Position numbers and translations under genes: made by a program. The notes under the pieces were generated by a model. That model saw only the letters and a list, made by a program, of their open reading frames with translations, made no database searches and was not told where the DNA came from. This document shows positions 1-13,723 of a DNA stretch of 64,000 nt, piece by piece. Source of the DNA: Edolisoma coerulescens (Eukaryota > Chordata > Aves > Passeriformes > Campephagidae); the NCBI GenBank assembly GCA_013397115.1, contig VWZW01004069.1, positions 200,623 through 264,622 of the forward strand, given 5' to 3'. Position 1 is the first letter of the stretch; each line of letters opens with the position of its first letter.

Positions 1-3000
1 AAAAGGTAAACATTTGCCTGAGTTAGTCTGGGCTCTACCTCATTGCATAGTTGGGTGTTTTTCTCTTTCTTTTTTTCTGTGTCAGCTTGATTTGTGTTTG
101 TGTGATGAATCACCTGTTATTTTTTTAATGTTTATTTGGTGAATGTGGTATTGTCATCTGTTTTGCTCTATTTCCTAGCTAAAGTCAAACTACAAAGGAT
201 AAAAAAATCAACATGTTTTTCAATGCATTAGATTTGTGATAGGTCAAACTTAGTGTAAGACATGCTCCCATCAAGAGTCTGAAATTAATTCAATATGTGT
301 GAAAGGGCCAGAGCTTTCTCTAATCCATTAAAGGTGACCTCTGTGTGGAAGCGTGTCAATGCAGATGTGTTTTGTATTGGTGGGGTGAAATATTAGAGCA
401 TCTCTATCTAATTCATGAAAAAGGTTAAAAGATCTGCAAGTCATTGTGTCTACAGATGTTGCACTGTAGCATTACTGGCAGGGGGTACCATTTCTTGTTA
501 TGTTGCAGTTTGGGGTTTTTTTTTTGGAGTCGTAAGTTAGAATTAGCATTAATGAGGCAGAGATGGTGTTACTGCCTCTTTGTGACACAGACAAGTTTTT
601 CAAATCCTCACAAACAACTGATGTATTTTTTAAATGGGATGCATTTAAGTCTTTTTTTAGCTGCATTGAGAATGTCTTTGAGAGCCTCTTAAGATGTAGC
701 CCACAGAGCCTTCTGGGATCACGTACCACAGCTTGAAGTAGTGGTGGAAGATGTTGGAGAATCAGACATTGGAAGGAAGATGCTGTCACACAGGGCAGAT
801 TCACCCTTATTTGAAGCCTTTAGTTTGTTAAACATCTTAGACAGAAGTCGTGGACTTGGCGAGGGAGTCATAAGGTCATTTATTGCCCAGGTTTACTATG
901 CTAAAGACAGGCCTGTACTGGGACAGCTAACCAAGCTGCCCTCCCTAGGTGGCCCTGTTATGCTCTTACCTGTTTTACCTACATGCCTACCCCCACTACT
1001 GTCATCCCATCCTGGCCTTGAAACATATTAATCTGTGACCGAAAAACATTTCTCTTCCCTCCACTTTTCTATAATATAATCTCCTGCTTTGCACCCTTTC
1101 CAGCTCTCAAGAGGTTGTCCAAGATGTGTCTGACAGCCTGCCCTTCCCCTTTCTCTCTGGTTGTGCTGCCTGTGGTGGGGCAGTAACTGCATGCTCCTCA
1201 GTGTCCCTTACTCAACTGCAGTTACAGTGAAGTCCCCAAGGAGACCCTTTTCAGCCATTTGTGTCGCATCAAAATGTGAAGCGAAGCAACTTGCAAGTTC
1301 AGAGGGTCGGAGGAGCAGCTCCAGAGCCTCCATCACACGCTGCCTCCAGCTCTTCGAGTTTTGAAATTTTAGAGGTCTTCCCCAGCCATTTTTCTTTTTT
1401 AAATAATATGATGGTTCCTTCATTAGATAGGATTACATTAATAGGCATTTTCCTTCATTTCAGCTTGTATTCCCATCAGACTTCTATCTTCATAAAATAT
1501 TAGAGTGCAATTCCAATTTTTTTTTTTTAAGTAACTTATACCATATATCCTTCTTACTTGGAGGGATAAATCACACTTCTTGTTCAGAACACTAGATACC
1601 TAGATAGATTACTTTCCTCTACACAGATCTCCAGTTCACATATTTCTCCAAGTTAGTACATGCTTGTATTGAAACAATCTTGCCATGCCCTAGTACAGTT
1701 TTGTTGTAGCTTGGTTTATGATGAGTATTAGCTTTAATTCATGCTAGGGACTTACTGAGTTCCTCTGTGGAGTAAAACTACTCCTCTTTTTTTCCTGATA
1801 TAGTCAGTTTCCTGGGTTTAGTCACCTTCGTACAGTCTACTTCTCCCCACCTTTCTCTTCACTTATGCCAGAATTGAGGATTCACTGCCACTTGATATTT
1901 TTTGGTATTTTGAGCAAATACTTTCTCACTCCAGTGTTTCACATGTTAGCTTCTACTCCTCATTTTTTTCTCAAAATTTATTCTCAATCTTCTTGAGTAT
2001 TAATTTACTGCCTCAACAGCAGGATTTCATTACCCAAAAAAGCTTTCCCAACAGCAGCAAAAAAAGCACATCTTTCCTTTTGTGCTAAATATGTAGTTAA
2101 GTCAAATGTTTTGTAGCATAATGACCAGGATTAACTTTTTCACTTCAGCATAAACATATGGAACAAGCTACAGGGTCCTTTAAATCGTTGGTTTCACTAT
2201 GCATCTTCACTTCCTTTAAAAAGGGGTGAAATGAACAGCACAATTATATCTTCCACTTACAGGATTGCTGAAGTAACTTGTAAGAGTAGTCTGAGGAATA
2301 CCCAATACTTTCGAACCCATATACCTTCATGGATGAAAAAATGAGATATGTAAAAAAATTAAAATATGGCCCTGATTCCTGAAAATACACTGTGCAGTTC
2401 TGTAACAGTGTTACTCATCAGAAAGATTCACACATGAAATAAATGGAGAAGGTGCCCTAACTTCCATTCAGTTTGGAGTGAATTAAGTACCTATTAAAGG
2501 AGTCAGGCTGATTAAACAAAGAATTCTCTATCTGCCAAGTAGGCCTGTCACATCTCCAGAAGCACGGCAAGACCTATTTGTGTCCATGAAAATTTCCATC
2601 TTCAATGTGCAACTACCCATTAGAATTGTGACTAAGCTGATGTATTGTATACTCTAACCAGCTGTTAGTAGGTCTTAGTCATTCACAGCCTTGGGAGACA
2701 CTTGAAGCACTCACAGAGAGGTCTGTGTCTCTAATTACCACCCAATGGATTCCACGGAGTTGTATTATTGTAACTATACTGGATGGAAGTTTGTTTGTTT
2801 ACTTATAATGCTTACATTGTTCTGGTCTGAACAAAGATTTTTGGGTACATCAGATAAGTTCATTCCCCTTCCCACAAGGAAGGAAACTGTATTGTCTAAA
2901 GTCATTCTTTTCTCCAAGATCTAAGAAGCCAGTTTCTCACTTAGGAGAATTTGGAGAAGTACTTTAGGTTGCCATTCTCTAGTACGTGGATTCTGCGCAC

Positions 3001-3352
3001 AAACCTATGTTGATAATAGCAGTTAGGATGGAGATACGAAGTGTTTTAATCCCTTTAAGCTTGCCTATGTACATCATAGCTTTTATGATACCATCACTTT
3101 GAATATAATTTCTCCTTCCATTGACTCAGAATCACTTGATACTTTCATGAATCTGATTACTTTAACATCGTTGTTTTGGGGTTTTTTGGGTATAATGAGA
3201 GTTTAGAGCCTTCCCACTCTATGTGAGGAGCACCTGCATGTTTGGGTCTCTAAATGTCAGTGTGAAAAAAACCATCTTTTAATAGAGAAGAGTGAGTGAG
3301 CTACTAAATATATTATTGGTCACAGTTTCAGGATCTCAAAATATAAAGTAAA

Positions 3353-4166
3353 AAGAATAGAATCATCAAATGGATTCGGAAGGACCTTAAAGATCATCTA
3401 AATCCAACACCCCTGCCATGGGCAGGGACATCTTCCACTAGACCAGGTTGCTCAGGGTCCCATCCAACCTGGTCTTGAGCACCTCCAGGGATGGGTCATC
3501 TACAGCTTCTCTGGGAAACCTGTGCTAGTGTCTCACCACCCCCACAGGAATTAAATTCTTCCTAATACCTAATCTAAATCTACTCTCAGTTTGAAGCCAT
3601 CCCCCCTTGTCCTGTCAGTGGATGCTCTTGTGAAACAGTCTCTCCATCTTTCTTGTAGGCTCCCTTCAGGTACTGGAAGGCTGCAACTGGGTCACCCTAA
3701 AGCCTTCTCTTCTCCAGGCTGAGAAATGCCAATTCTCTCAGTCTTTCCTCGTAGGAGAAGTGCTTCATTCAACTTGGTGGCCTCCTCTGGACTCTCTCCA
3801 ACAGGTCCATGTCCCCCCTGTGCAGGGGACCCCAGAGCTGGATGCAGCACTGCAGGTGGGGTCTCACCAGAGCAGAGCAGAGGGGCAGAATCCCCTCCCT
3901 GGCTCTGCTGCCCACGCTGCTTTGGATGCAGCCCAGGACATGTTTGGCTGTCTGGGCTCCAAGCAGACATTGCTGGATTGTGTCCAACCCCTCCTCCACC
4001 AGCACCCCCAAGTCCTTCTGGGCAGGGCTGCTCTGATCTGTTCATCCCCCAGCCTGTGTTGACTCCAGGGATTGCCCTGACCCAGGTGCAGCACCTTGCA
4101 CTTGGTCTTGTTAAACTGCATGAGATTCCCATGGACCCACATTTTGATCCTTTCCAGGTCCCTCAA
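3353..4166 (-). mobile_element. CR1 LINE, 5'-truncated
   Basis: The + strand begins with the reverse complement of the CR1 3' end (AGAATCATC-like) and runs back into the reverse-transcriptase ORF. On the minus strand two frames carry CR1 ORF2 C-terminal motifs: NLMQFNKTKCKVLHLGQGNP in one, then LGVLVEEGLDTIQQC and LVRPHLQCCIQLWGP in another. The coding remnant is therefore frameshifted and dead. The left edge is the true 3' end and the right edge (about 4166) is the 5' truncation point, accurate to perhaps 15 bases. Confidence 0.9.
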
Positions 4167-5285
4167 TATAAACATAAAATATAAATATAAAATTCAATGT
4201 AAAATACTTGATCTGGATACACCCTTGGAACAAAATTCTTGTACTGCCTTATTTAACAGTATGGTGCAAGAAGGGCATTGAAGGGACCTCAAGGCAGAAC
4301 ATAAGGGAACGTAAGCAGACATTGTGAGTTTCCTGAGTTCAAGCACAATACCATATAATGATATATTCTTAAGTTCTACTGTTCTGCCTTCCCCCTGCTA
4401 AAAAAACTAGAGAAACACTGTGTGTGCCTGATTTTGAGAGACAGTCTGTTTGTATCTTCTGCCCTGGTGAAATAGTTCAGGAACAGTTCATCCTGTTGAA
4501 AATATTATCCCTGTAATGCTGCCAGCCGGGTCAGCAAGAAGCTCATGTTATCTGCTGTTTTTGTTGCAGTACTGCTCATAAAACTTGGAGTTTTGCTAGA
4601 GAATTAGTGAAACCCACTCACTGTTATCTGAACACTCCTTCATTCATGAATATGCTTGCTTTGTCCATTCAATCTAGTGACATCTTCTTTGCTTCTTTCC
4701 TGCACTTATCATTTCAGCAAAGGCTTCTTTAGATTTAGGAGAGTCTTGTTACTGTGTGGAACAAAATCACATTGTTCATGCCTATTGATCTTAGAATTTG
4801 TGAAGTCAGGCTTTTTGTATATTATTTCTGTGTCATCTACATCCATTTTCAACTATATAATTTTTAAAAAGCTTAGTTTAGAAGGAATTTCAGATTATGT
4901 AAGTTGATTGCACATCTTTCTCACCTGCTGAGCTTTTTCTTTCTTTGTCTTCTGGTGTCTGTAAGCTTGTTGATGTCTCCTTCAGAAACAGCTGTGTTTT
5001 TTTAATATTTTCCATATGGCATAAAGGTAGGTCTAAAGAAAAGGTGTTGGCCTATGACATAGTCCTGCATAGAAAGCACCAGTGTGAAAAGAGCTAGGGA
5101 GTCTTCAACATAAAGCAGCTCTGTCATGGGCAGTAGGGTGTTAAACTGTCTGTTGTGTTTTAAGCCCAGGTGGCAGCTAAGCACCACAAAGCTTTTTGCT
5201 CACCCCCTCACACCTCAGTGGAATGTGAAGGAGAATCAAAACTAAAACTTGTATGTTGGGAGAAGAAGGGTTTGATTATTGAAAC

Positions 5286-5370
5286 ATAAATAACATACAA
5301 TAATTATAGTAGATAATAATGAGAATGATGACAATGAGAATGATAATAAGAGGGGAAGAAAAAGAAACAA
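5286..5370. repeat. Degenerate AAT/GAATGATGA-type simple repeat
   Basis: A purine- and AT-rich stretch with imperfect iterations of AATGAGAATGATG-like units followed by AAGAGGGGAAGAAAAAG. It is low-complexity intronic sequence. An open frame crosses it but reflects the repeat rather than a gene. Confidence 0.5.
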
Positions 5371-8300
5371 GGAATAACAGAGATGCACAATACTCTTGCT
5401 CACCTTCTGACCAATGCCAGACCCCATCTCTGCACCCCAGTCAGCCCCCTTTACAGGTAACTTCTCCAGTTTACATACATTCTACAGTGTCCAGTATCCA
5501 TTTGGCAACTTTGGGCCATCTGTCCTGGCTATGCTCCTTCACAGTTTATTTTCTGATCCTCCTCACTGGCAGAGCATGAGACATAAAGAACGTCTTTAAC
5601 TTAGTATAAACACTATTTAGCAACAAACAAAATATCTGTGTGTTATCAACATTATTCTCACACTGAATCTGACCAGCTATAGAGAAGAAATTTACCTGAG
5701 CAGAAGCAAGGACATTGTTCCTTTGCTTCTTTGCAAAAGAATCATGTAGACTGATGTGCAAAATTTAGTTCATAAATTAGTGGTTCTTGTGTTTCTGCAT
5801 TGCTTCACTGTAGGTTTAGGGCAAGATACATTAGCTCAAACTCACCCTGCTGTAGTTCCCAAGGTGTGTGTTTGCTCCATGGACTCCTCATTCAGTTTTT
5901 GCCATCTGCCGTTACAAGTACAGCTTGTGCAATTTGTGTTCTAGTCCTCAAACCTCCATATATTATTTCTTAACCAGCTTTTCGCCTTTACACTGATTAC
6001 CCTTTTCCTTAACTGTTAACTTTTTCATTCTTGAAAGGCCTACCACGGATCTGTTTTCGTTGTATCTCACATAATGTATTGAACAACATCCTTATAAGAA
6101 GTTTCTGCTTTAAGCATAAGCCCAAATCTTAACTGGTATTCATTTATCTTTTCAAATCTAATCTGGTCTGTGTAGTTACATTAAAGATAGCCATTGCTAT
6201 CAATTATCTCAATGCTGCAGTTATCATCCAGAACAAAAGTCTTGTGTGAGGCACTTTTCAGTAGTCAGTACGTCTGCTAATCCCTCGAACAAATTCTCTG
6301 CCAAACCAGTTCGCTTACCTGAAGCTGCCTTTTCATGTACCTGTGTGGTTTGTGCTATCTGTATCTGCAAAAGTCCCCTGAAAGGCCCACTGCACAACCT
6401 CCCACTGTTCAGAATGTTGACAGAGGAACACAAACTCTCTTTTCTGTCCTGCCTGAATAGTTGATGTTCTCTGTCTCCGACTCCAGGGAAAGCAAGACTT
6501 TTTGTAAGTGCAGAACATCATAAATATTGCTTGAAGCCTGTCAGAAGGTTCCTCTAGCAATCAGAACTGTCAGTTGTAGAGTTGCTGCATATTCTATTTA
6601 CCCTCTGTACTTCTCAGACTTTTGAGTTCTTTCTCTGTGTTCCTCTGTTTGGCTCTGTTATGTAAATACTGGCTCCCTGCCACATTCATCTATTATGAGC
6701 TGCAATGTTAATTGATATCAATAAGTTTACAGAATGCAGGCCACTTCTGTCACCTGACAGAGAACTTTCACTGAGCCTGTGATCTGCTTACATGTGTTGT
6801 CTGCATATCTTTAATGGACTTCCTTCACTTGTAAGGAAGATACTTTTTGAAGAAAGCACCTCATTCTCCCTTGTGCACAACAGCCCCCTGAAACCTTTCC
6901 TGTTCAGCTCCCTTTTCACAGTGGTGATACTGTACGATGGATTTTGTCTGATAGGCTGGTACAGAACAACTCTAAGTATGAATTGTTTTTCTGGTTTTGC
7001 TAGTGATGATTTAAAAGTACTTTGCAATTTCATTTTTTATTTTTTAATGGGTATTAATTTTTTCAGAGCTTAGTTAAATCTCGCTTTTATTCTAAGATGT
7101 GTGTATATTCTATGTGTATCTGTAATGTTCGCTCTACTACTAATTGAACCATAGCAGTAGGGAGATCACTTCCTAGAGAACTCAGATCTGTGTTTAAACA
7201 CCAGGGTTGAGGTCTTTGCTCTCATTCTTCATTTCAAAGGAGCAGTCACATTTTACTGTGAGTGATTTAACATCTGGATGAAAAACCACTTGTAGTTGAA
7301 TTCTTGGCTTTTGTGCCGCTTTCTTTGAGACTTCTTTGATTATAAAGTCAAGAACGTCTTGGGAGTTCTCATCTTAATCCTGTAGCTTCACTGCAAGAAA
7401 GTATGCTACCCAAACAGAATGGACAGTATCTTTTCCTGCTGTTCAGAGCTTAAGATCACAGTCTGATATGGTATTTAATATGTGATACTGAGCATACTCA
7501 GCCAAAGATATATCTGTTAAATGAGCCTCAAGAAAGCCTTTCACACCTGTGAAACAGGAAACTTTACCACAAATGCTGCTCCAGGTTCATAAGGGAAAAG
7601 GAAGGGAGGAGATATATGGGCTGTGAGCAGACTTCTCAGTCTTCATGGCCAATAGGAGGATGCACTGGTTGACAGAGGACAAGAGGAAGCTTATATTGAC
7701 ATCATCTGTGATTTACTCATTCTGTTGTATGCACATATATACAGCTGCCTCACAGCCCTTGTGCACTGAGGAATGTCTTTATGCAGGCAGGTGTCAGCTG
7801 TTAAGTCAGATGCTTCCAGGCAAAACTTTCCCCCACATTGATGAATGTTTATTTTAGAAATAAGAAGAGTTCTTTTGTATCACTTTCATATGATTTAAGC
7901 ACATAAAAATAACAATAATTTCACTTTTTTAGAACTAGTTTGGGAGGTCTTTGTCTAGAAAATTGTTTGCTTTTCCTGTGCAATATTCAATTGTCTTGAC
8001 AGTGCTGGAAAGGACTCTGTCAGGATTAAACTACATCCCTAGATAATTTTCTTATAACACCTAACACCTTAGAATGATTTGGGGTTTACCATTCACATAT
8101 GGTATACACAGGTTCCCTGTGCATATAGGAACTAATCCAGAGCTGTCGCCTACATAGCGCTTTGGCTCAAGACTACAAGTTCTACCTACATCATTTACTT
8201 TTTCCAGACTGATTATGGGGGTTGCAAGAGTGTTTTGTTCTGAAGGCTTGTAGCCCTGCTGGGGCAACAACTAATTCTAGCAGCTTGTCTTGCTATGAGT

Positions 8301-8853
8301 AGCTGCTTACTAGCCAGTGTCACTTTCTGGTCTCTCTAGCTAGCAGAAGTATTGTCTGAGCTCTAGTTCTTGTGGCAATGAGAGGGACATTTCAAAACTG
8401 AGATAACAGTGCATTATTGTCCCTGTTGTTATTCATGACATGACAATGCCTTGAGGCTCCTGTCAAGCCGAGACTCCCATTATGCTAGCTGATAGAGAAA
8501 GACAGAATAAGATAACATCCCTTCTGTAAGGTTACAACCTAAGCAGACAGCATGGACCAAGCTCAGGAAAAAGAAAAAACCCTCCAAAAATACGAACCAC
8601 CACACAGAAGTATTGTTGTGATTTTGTGAATGTGAAGTTGAGACACAGGTGGGAGAACAGTATGCTCCATCTCAGTACTTGAGTCTTCCTTTGGACCCAT
8701 ACTCACAGGCTAGCCCATGTTTCAGCAGTTCTGGTCTCATTCACCTCTGGAGTTCAGCAAAGAGCCAGGAACCAAGATCCTGCTCTCTTGGTACTCTAGT
8801 TCTTCATCTGAATTGCTGGTGCTCAATATGATATTGATACCTTATTTTTCTAT

Positions 8854-8889
8854 AGAGAGAGAGAGAGAGAAAGAAAGAAAGAAAGAAAG
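8854..8889. repeat. (GA)n(GAAA)n microsatellite
   Basis: About eight GA units grade directly into about five GAAA units. It is an uninterrupted purine tract within the intron and probably length-variable between individuals. Confidence 0.9.
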
Positions 8890-9400
8890 TTAGGTCATCT
8901 CAAATTAAAAATTAGATGTATAGAACTTTAAAGATTTACATGTTCGCGTCATGTGTTGGAACTTTTCTTAGCAGCCGGAAGATGATAACAAATGCCCAAG
9001 TTTAATTCAAAGACCACAGGAAAGATTTTTGTTAAGTATGTGAAGATAATTTCTCTATTACAAAGAGCATAGTTAAACTGTTTTTTGAGAGAATCTCTAA
9101 CATTTTTAGATTTACATTAATTGTATGGAATAATTGTCCTGTGGCAGTAACCGGGTTTTTCAGATTGTTGAGCCTTTTTTGGCCATTGGAGTTTCAAAGT
9201 TGTTCTCTTTCTTTTATTCAGTGGAGCTGTGAGTATTTACATTTTAAAACCCACTGACCATGATAAATTGTGGAAACTGCTTGTTTACGTGGAATTAAGT
9301 ATATGCTTAAGCATTGGTTAGATAAGCCTAATTTATTTAATGAGAATGTTGTAGAAAATTGCAGTTTATTATTGGTCCTTTAGCAATAGGAGAATGCTAT

Positions 9401-9437
9401 TTCATAAAAGTAATTGTAATTCATAAAAGTAATTGTA
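9401..9437. repeat. 19-bp tandem duplication
   Basis: Two adjacent, almost identical copies of TTCATAAAAGTAATTGTAA in the upstream intron. No coding or RNA feature is associated. Confidence 0.75.
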
Positions 9438-12400
9438 GATTGCAAATTGTTAGTCTAATTCATAATATGAACTGGCTAATAAATTTCCTAACTGGTGTTT
9501 TTGTGTTCATAAAATCTGTCCATTGCTAATTCACTTAGTTTCTAGTTCCTGGAAATGCAAGAAACTCAGTGTTTCAGTTCACTGGGTTTTTTATTAAATT
9601 TTGTCTGTAGTTTTCAGACTACATCCTTAGCATTGTGTGTAAGAAAACCTAAAGAAAAACATTGTCTTGAGCAGTCAGATCTGGTAATTCTGAAACTACT
9701 TCAGAAACTACTGAGTCTTCATATCTTCGTATGCATTATATGTCCATATAGTTGACCAACTCTAAAAAAACTACTAAGATGTCCTTATGGAAGAAGGAAA
9801 TCATTCATTTGGAAAGTTAAAAGTCTCTGTGATCAGTTTTGGTTTTAAAATTTTGATACTTGCAAGAAGTTGTATTTTTGGACCATCCTCTGCTCCCTAT
9901 ATTTCCAGTAGGAACTTGTTTTCTTCCATGTTCATTTGAAAAATGTTTATATATGTGTATTTTAATACATGTATCGCTGATAGACACATACTCATTTCAA
10001 CACATCCAGCCCTATGAATTGGCTCTTTCCCCTGATGTTCCTCTTTGCTAGCCATCTCTAAATGTCTCAGTGGTTTTGAATTAATATAGTTTTTGTTCAA
10101 TCAGTTCAAATATTCAATGTATTTTATGTATATCAGCAGAGTCACTTATATATATCCTGCAGAGGATGAAAACATTTTGAAATCTGTTTTATATTAAGTA
10201 CAGTGGTTGAAATATTTTTAAAGTCTAGTTTTTGCTTACATACATAACCACTACTTAGATATTTAGGAGATGAGATCGACAACTGGTGAACTGATAGACC
10301 TAGAGCTAGGACAAGCCAGGGGTTTAGGAGCATAGCTGCACCAAAGTCCTACTGCATAATAAGACTGAAAATACGTTGTTTCTCTGTTACTGCATGTTAG
10401 TACAGCTTTGAGCAGTAGTGAAGGAGAAAGGAGAAGGGATAAAATGTATGTTTTGGACCAAAACTATACAATCCCTTCACCAGGCTCTGGAAAGTAATAT
10501 GGGAAGTACCAAACAGATGACTTTCAGCTGTTGTATAAACCAGCAAGTATGCAGATTTTTCCTAAAGTCTATACCTTAACAGCAGCCACAGTCAGCTTAC
10601 AAAGATAGCCATTCCACTGTGCAAGGTTCCTTTAGCTTGATTCTGTAACTACTGTATTCACCCTTTAAAGTGTAAGATTCTTGCCCACTTGAAATTGAAT
10701 TCTGGTATTGACAGATGCATGTAGGACATTCTCTTTTGTATGCCATGTGCATTGGGAGAGTCAGTATGGCCAAAACACCCAGAAGAAGAAATAGAGGAAT
10801 GCACAGCTAAGTACCACATGAAGTAAGACAGAATATACTTCAGTTAGCATCACATAACACTCTACAGTAAGGGCAAAAAAGCATTACTACAGAAAAGCAA
10901 TATTATATATTTTTTAAAGATTAGTATCTCCAACAGTAGAAGTATTCTAGAAACTACGTGGTAAATTTAGTAGGATAATATTAGTTCAAGGTGTTGCACA
11001 CTTTAGCTGTTATAAAATAATTCTACAGCCCTGTAATTCTATAAGATTATGACTGGTTTTCTCTGTGCTTCTTAGAACTTTTCATGTATATCATTTATGG
11101 ATTCAGTTATTTGCACATCCCTACTCCACTTTACACGTGTGTGCTCTATTCTACATTCTTTACTTTCCATCTATAAAAGCCCGTAAAAGTCACTTGGGAC
11201 TACAAAAGTACAAGGGTAAGATGTATTTGACCTCACAGTTCGTGAGTTCCTCTAAGGGATCTCCTCTTTAATGCAGCTGGAACGAATTGTGAACAAACTG
11301 ATGTTAGTTACGGGTAGGGCAACAGATGCAACCTGCAACATTCAGAAATTTCAAACACTGGAAAAACAAATCCTTTCTCTTTGTGGAAACGCAGCATTTC
11401 TTTCTGGAAGAAGAAACAGACACCCTCTTCTGAAGAAGCCAAGATGTCCAAGGGGTTTATGTGGCTTGCTAGCCACTGAGATATGAACTGCCAACAGAAA
11501 CATTTTGCACTTATACCAATAACAAACAAAATGTTGCTGGAGGCAACAGCCACTCCCAGCACTTGAAAAAAAAGAAACTCTGGCAACTAACCATGTATCA
11601 AAATAGATTCTGAAGGAATAAAATGCCTTCTTTTCACCACCTACTCAAATATCTTATTTCAGATTGTGCCAAAACTGAAGGGTAGATGATATCCACATTA
11701 ATTCTAGCTAACAATTTCATGGGAAAAGCTGGGAAGATCTCTCCCCCCAGATCATTCATATGGAGAACATACTCCAGCTTAGCTTAACTGGCTGCCATAT
11801 GTCACTCCTGTTCCACTGATAAACAGCTCCCAGTACATGTATCCAGATTAGTGTCCTTCAGTGTATTATGGTCTGGAAAATGAGAGCTCCTAACTCAGTG
11901 TGCAGGATGCATTTATTACTAGAAAGGGTTAAACAGATTGTTGTCATTGCTACTGACAGAACCAACAATATTGTCTAAAAGCAAACCACAGTGTCATTAG
12001 TGCTTACAGTAAGGGTCAGGATTTTTTAAAATCAGAGAATATCACCAGCAGACGGAGCACAGTAGGGGAGCAATGTGCCTTTCTTCCATCAGGATATCAT
12101 ATAGGGAGGAAAAAATTTCTTACGTGCTAGCTGTTTACATTTGTTAAAGGTGTTATTTGAAAGGGAGGAAACATGCTCAAAAACTAACTTTATAAAATAA
12201 AAAGATGTTAGAATTTTTCAGTGATTGTAGGGTAGCCCAATCTTAAATGGTTATTTGTGTAATGTGTTTGCTAACATGATGTGTTTTACATGCACGGAGC
12301 TATTTGCATTGACTGCAGATTTCAGAGTATCAGAGTGGTTTTTCTCTGCTTCTTCCACAAAATCTGCTTGATTCTGCTGACATGTTTCATAACTTTCCTT

Positions 12401-13512
12401 TATTATCTGCCTCCATCCTGTTTGGACCCTGAGGGTAACCTCCTTCATAATCACTCTCTTTAAGTTTCTGCCTGGATTTGCTTTCTTTTCTGTCTTTCAA
12501 AGATAGGTCCTCTGAGCCCTCATTTTCCTGAATTTTTAATTTACTCCTTCAGCAATCAGTTTCAATAATGTCATGCTGGAAAGGAAGCTACTCTTCAGAT
12601 TTAGAAAACATGGCACTAACTGGCTTTCACAGTTTCATTTTGGATGTGGGAATATATCCAGGTCAGTGTAGAGTTTTGCATGAATTTGTTAGGGAGGCTA
12701 TTTTTTTATATTTTCCTCCTGAATGTGGGACTGATTTTTTGTGTACACATTTCTGTATATCTCTGAAGTGCTTTCTAGTTGAGACATGGGTGGAAGGCCT
12801 AGTATTTTAAACAATTTTCTGTGTTTAGCTGACAGAATTAGGGATTGTGGTCAGTACAGCTCACATAGCAGAAACCTGGTTTTAAGGTGATGAACACTGA
12901 AATTCAGTTATCAACAATCCCTTTGATGCAGGATTTACATAGCTCGTTCAGAGAAGATCTACTTCAGTGACAGGTGTTCATCCAGGGGTTGAAGATGATC
13001 CCCTGCTCTCCCATAGCATCCTTACTACCTCCTATCTCAACAGCACAGAAAAGTCAGTCAGGAATACCAAAGCTGGATCTTCTGAAAGAAATTTGTGCTC
13101 AGCATTTCACTTTTACATTCCTTTGCTTAAACTTTTGTTAATATCTTCCTTTATTTTTTGTTTAAGATAGGGGGAGAAAACCAGCTAATTAAACCCACTC
13201 AGTCTTGAAATACCTTGTCCATGCTCCTACAGACAAAAAAACTCCTACTGTAGGACACAAAACACTTCCTGTGATATTGCAGGGATCCCAGAGACCTGCA
13301 GTCCAAGAGCTTCTGACAAGAGATGAAAATGCAGAACTGCAAATATTCATCTTAGCCAATCATTCATGCCCCAGCTACAAGAATGGCATTGATCAGAGAA
13401 GGAAAATTCCCTTACATTTACTGTTTCTTCATTCCATCTGTCATTATAATAAGAGAAAAATTGAGGTGAATTTATTCTGTGCTTAAGATTTTCTCTCCTG
13501 ACCCCTTCACAG

Positions 13513-13723
13513 ATGGGAGATCGGGAAATGGAGCTCTTGCAGTCTTACCTGTGGGGTTGGTTTGCAGACACGAGATGTCTTCTGTTCTCATCTACTATCA
13601 AGAGAGACCAACGAGACCGTGATTTTGGCAGATGAGTTGTGCTCCAAACCCAAGCCATCCCTTGTGCAAGCCTGTAATCGCTTTGACTGCCCACCTTCCT
13701 GGTATCCTACAGAATGGCAAGAG
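13513..13723 (+). CDS. ADAMTSL1: ADAMTSL1 exon A: TSR, plus start of next
   Basis: Seventy full codons after one base that completes the previous codon (acceptor CACAG, donor GAG|GTAAGA). The exon carries most of one thrombospondin type-1 repeat, from WEIGKWSSCSLTCGVG through the cysteines of ADELC, VQACNRFDC, and then opens the next TSR with PSWYPTEWQE. CSLTCG fits the Cxx(S/T)CG consensus for O-fucosylation by POFUT2, and WSSC offers a tryptophan of the C-mannosylation type. SRETNETV contains an N-glycosylation sequon. The 3' border is phase 0 and joins exactly to CSQSCGGG in exon B. The protein clearly continues upstream, so this is not the first exon. A CR1 copy begins only about 60 bases past the donor. 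Confidence 0.95.

Larger units (their letters stand above)
1..13512 (+). other. Intron upstream of exon A
   Basis: Non-coding sequence that I read as ADAMTSL1 intron, because exon A opens in mid-protein. I looked for the preceding TSR exon and did not find it, so the intron probably runs off the left edge. It holds one minus-strand CR1 (3353-4166), a GA/GAAA microsatellite (8854-8889) and a 19-bp tandem duplication (9401-9437). The remainder is AT-rich with only short, unrelated open frames. Confidence 0.75.
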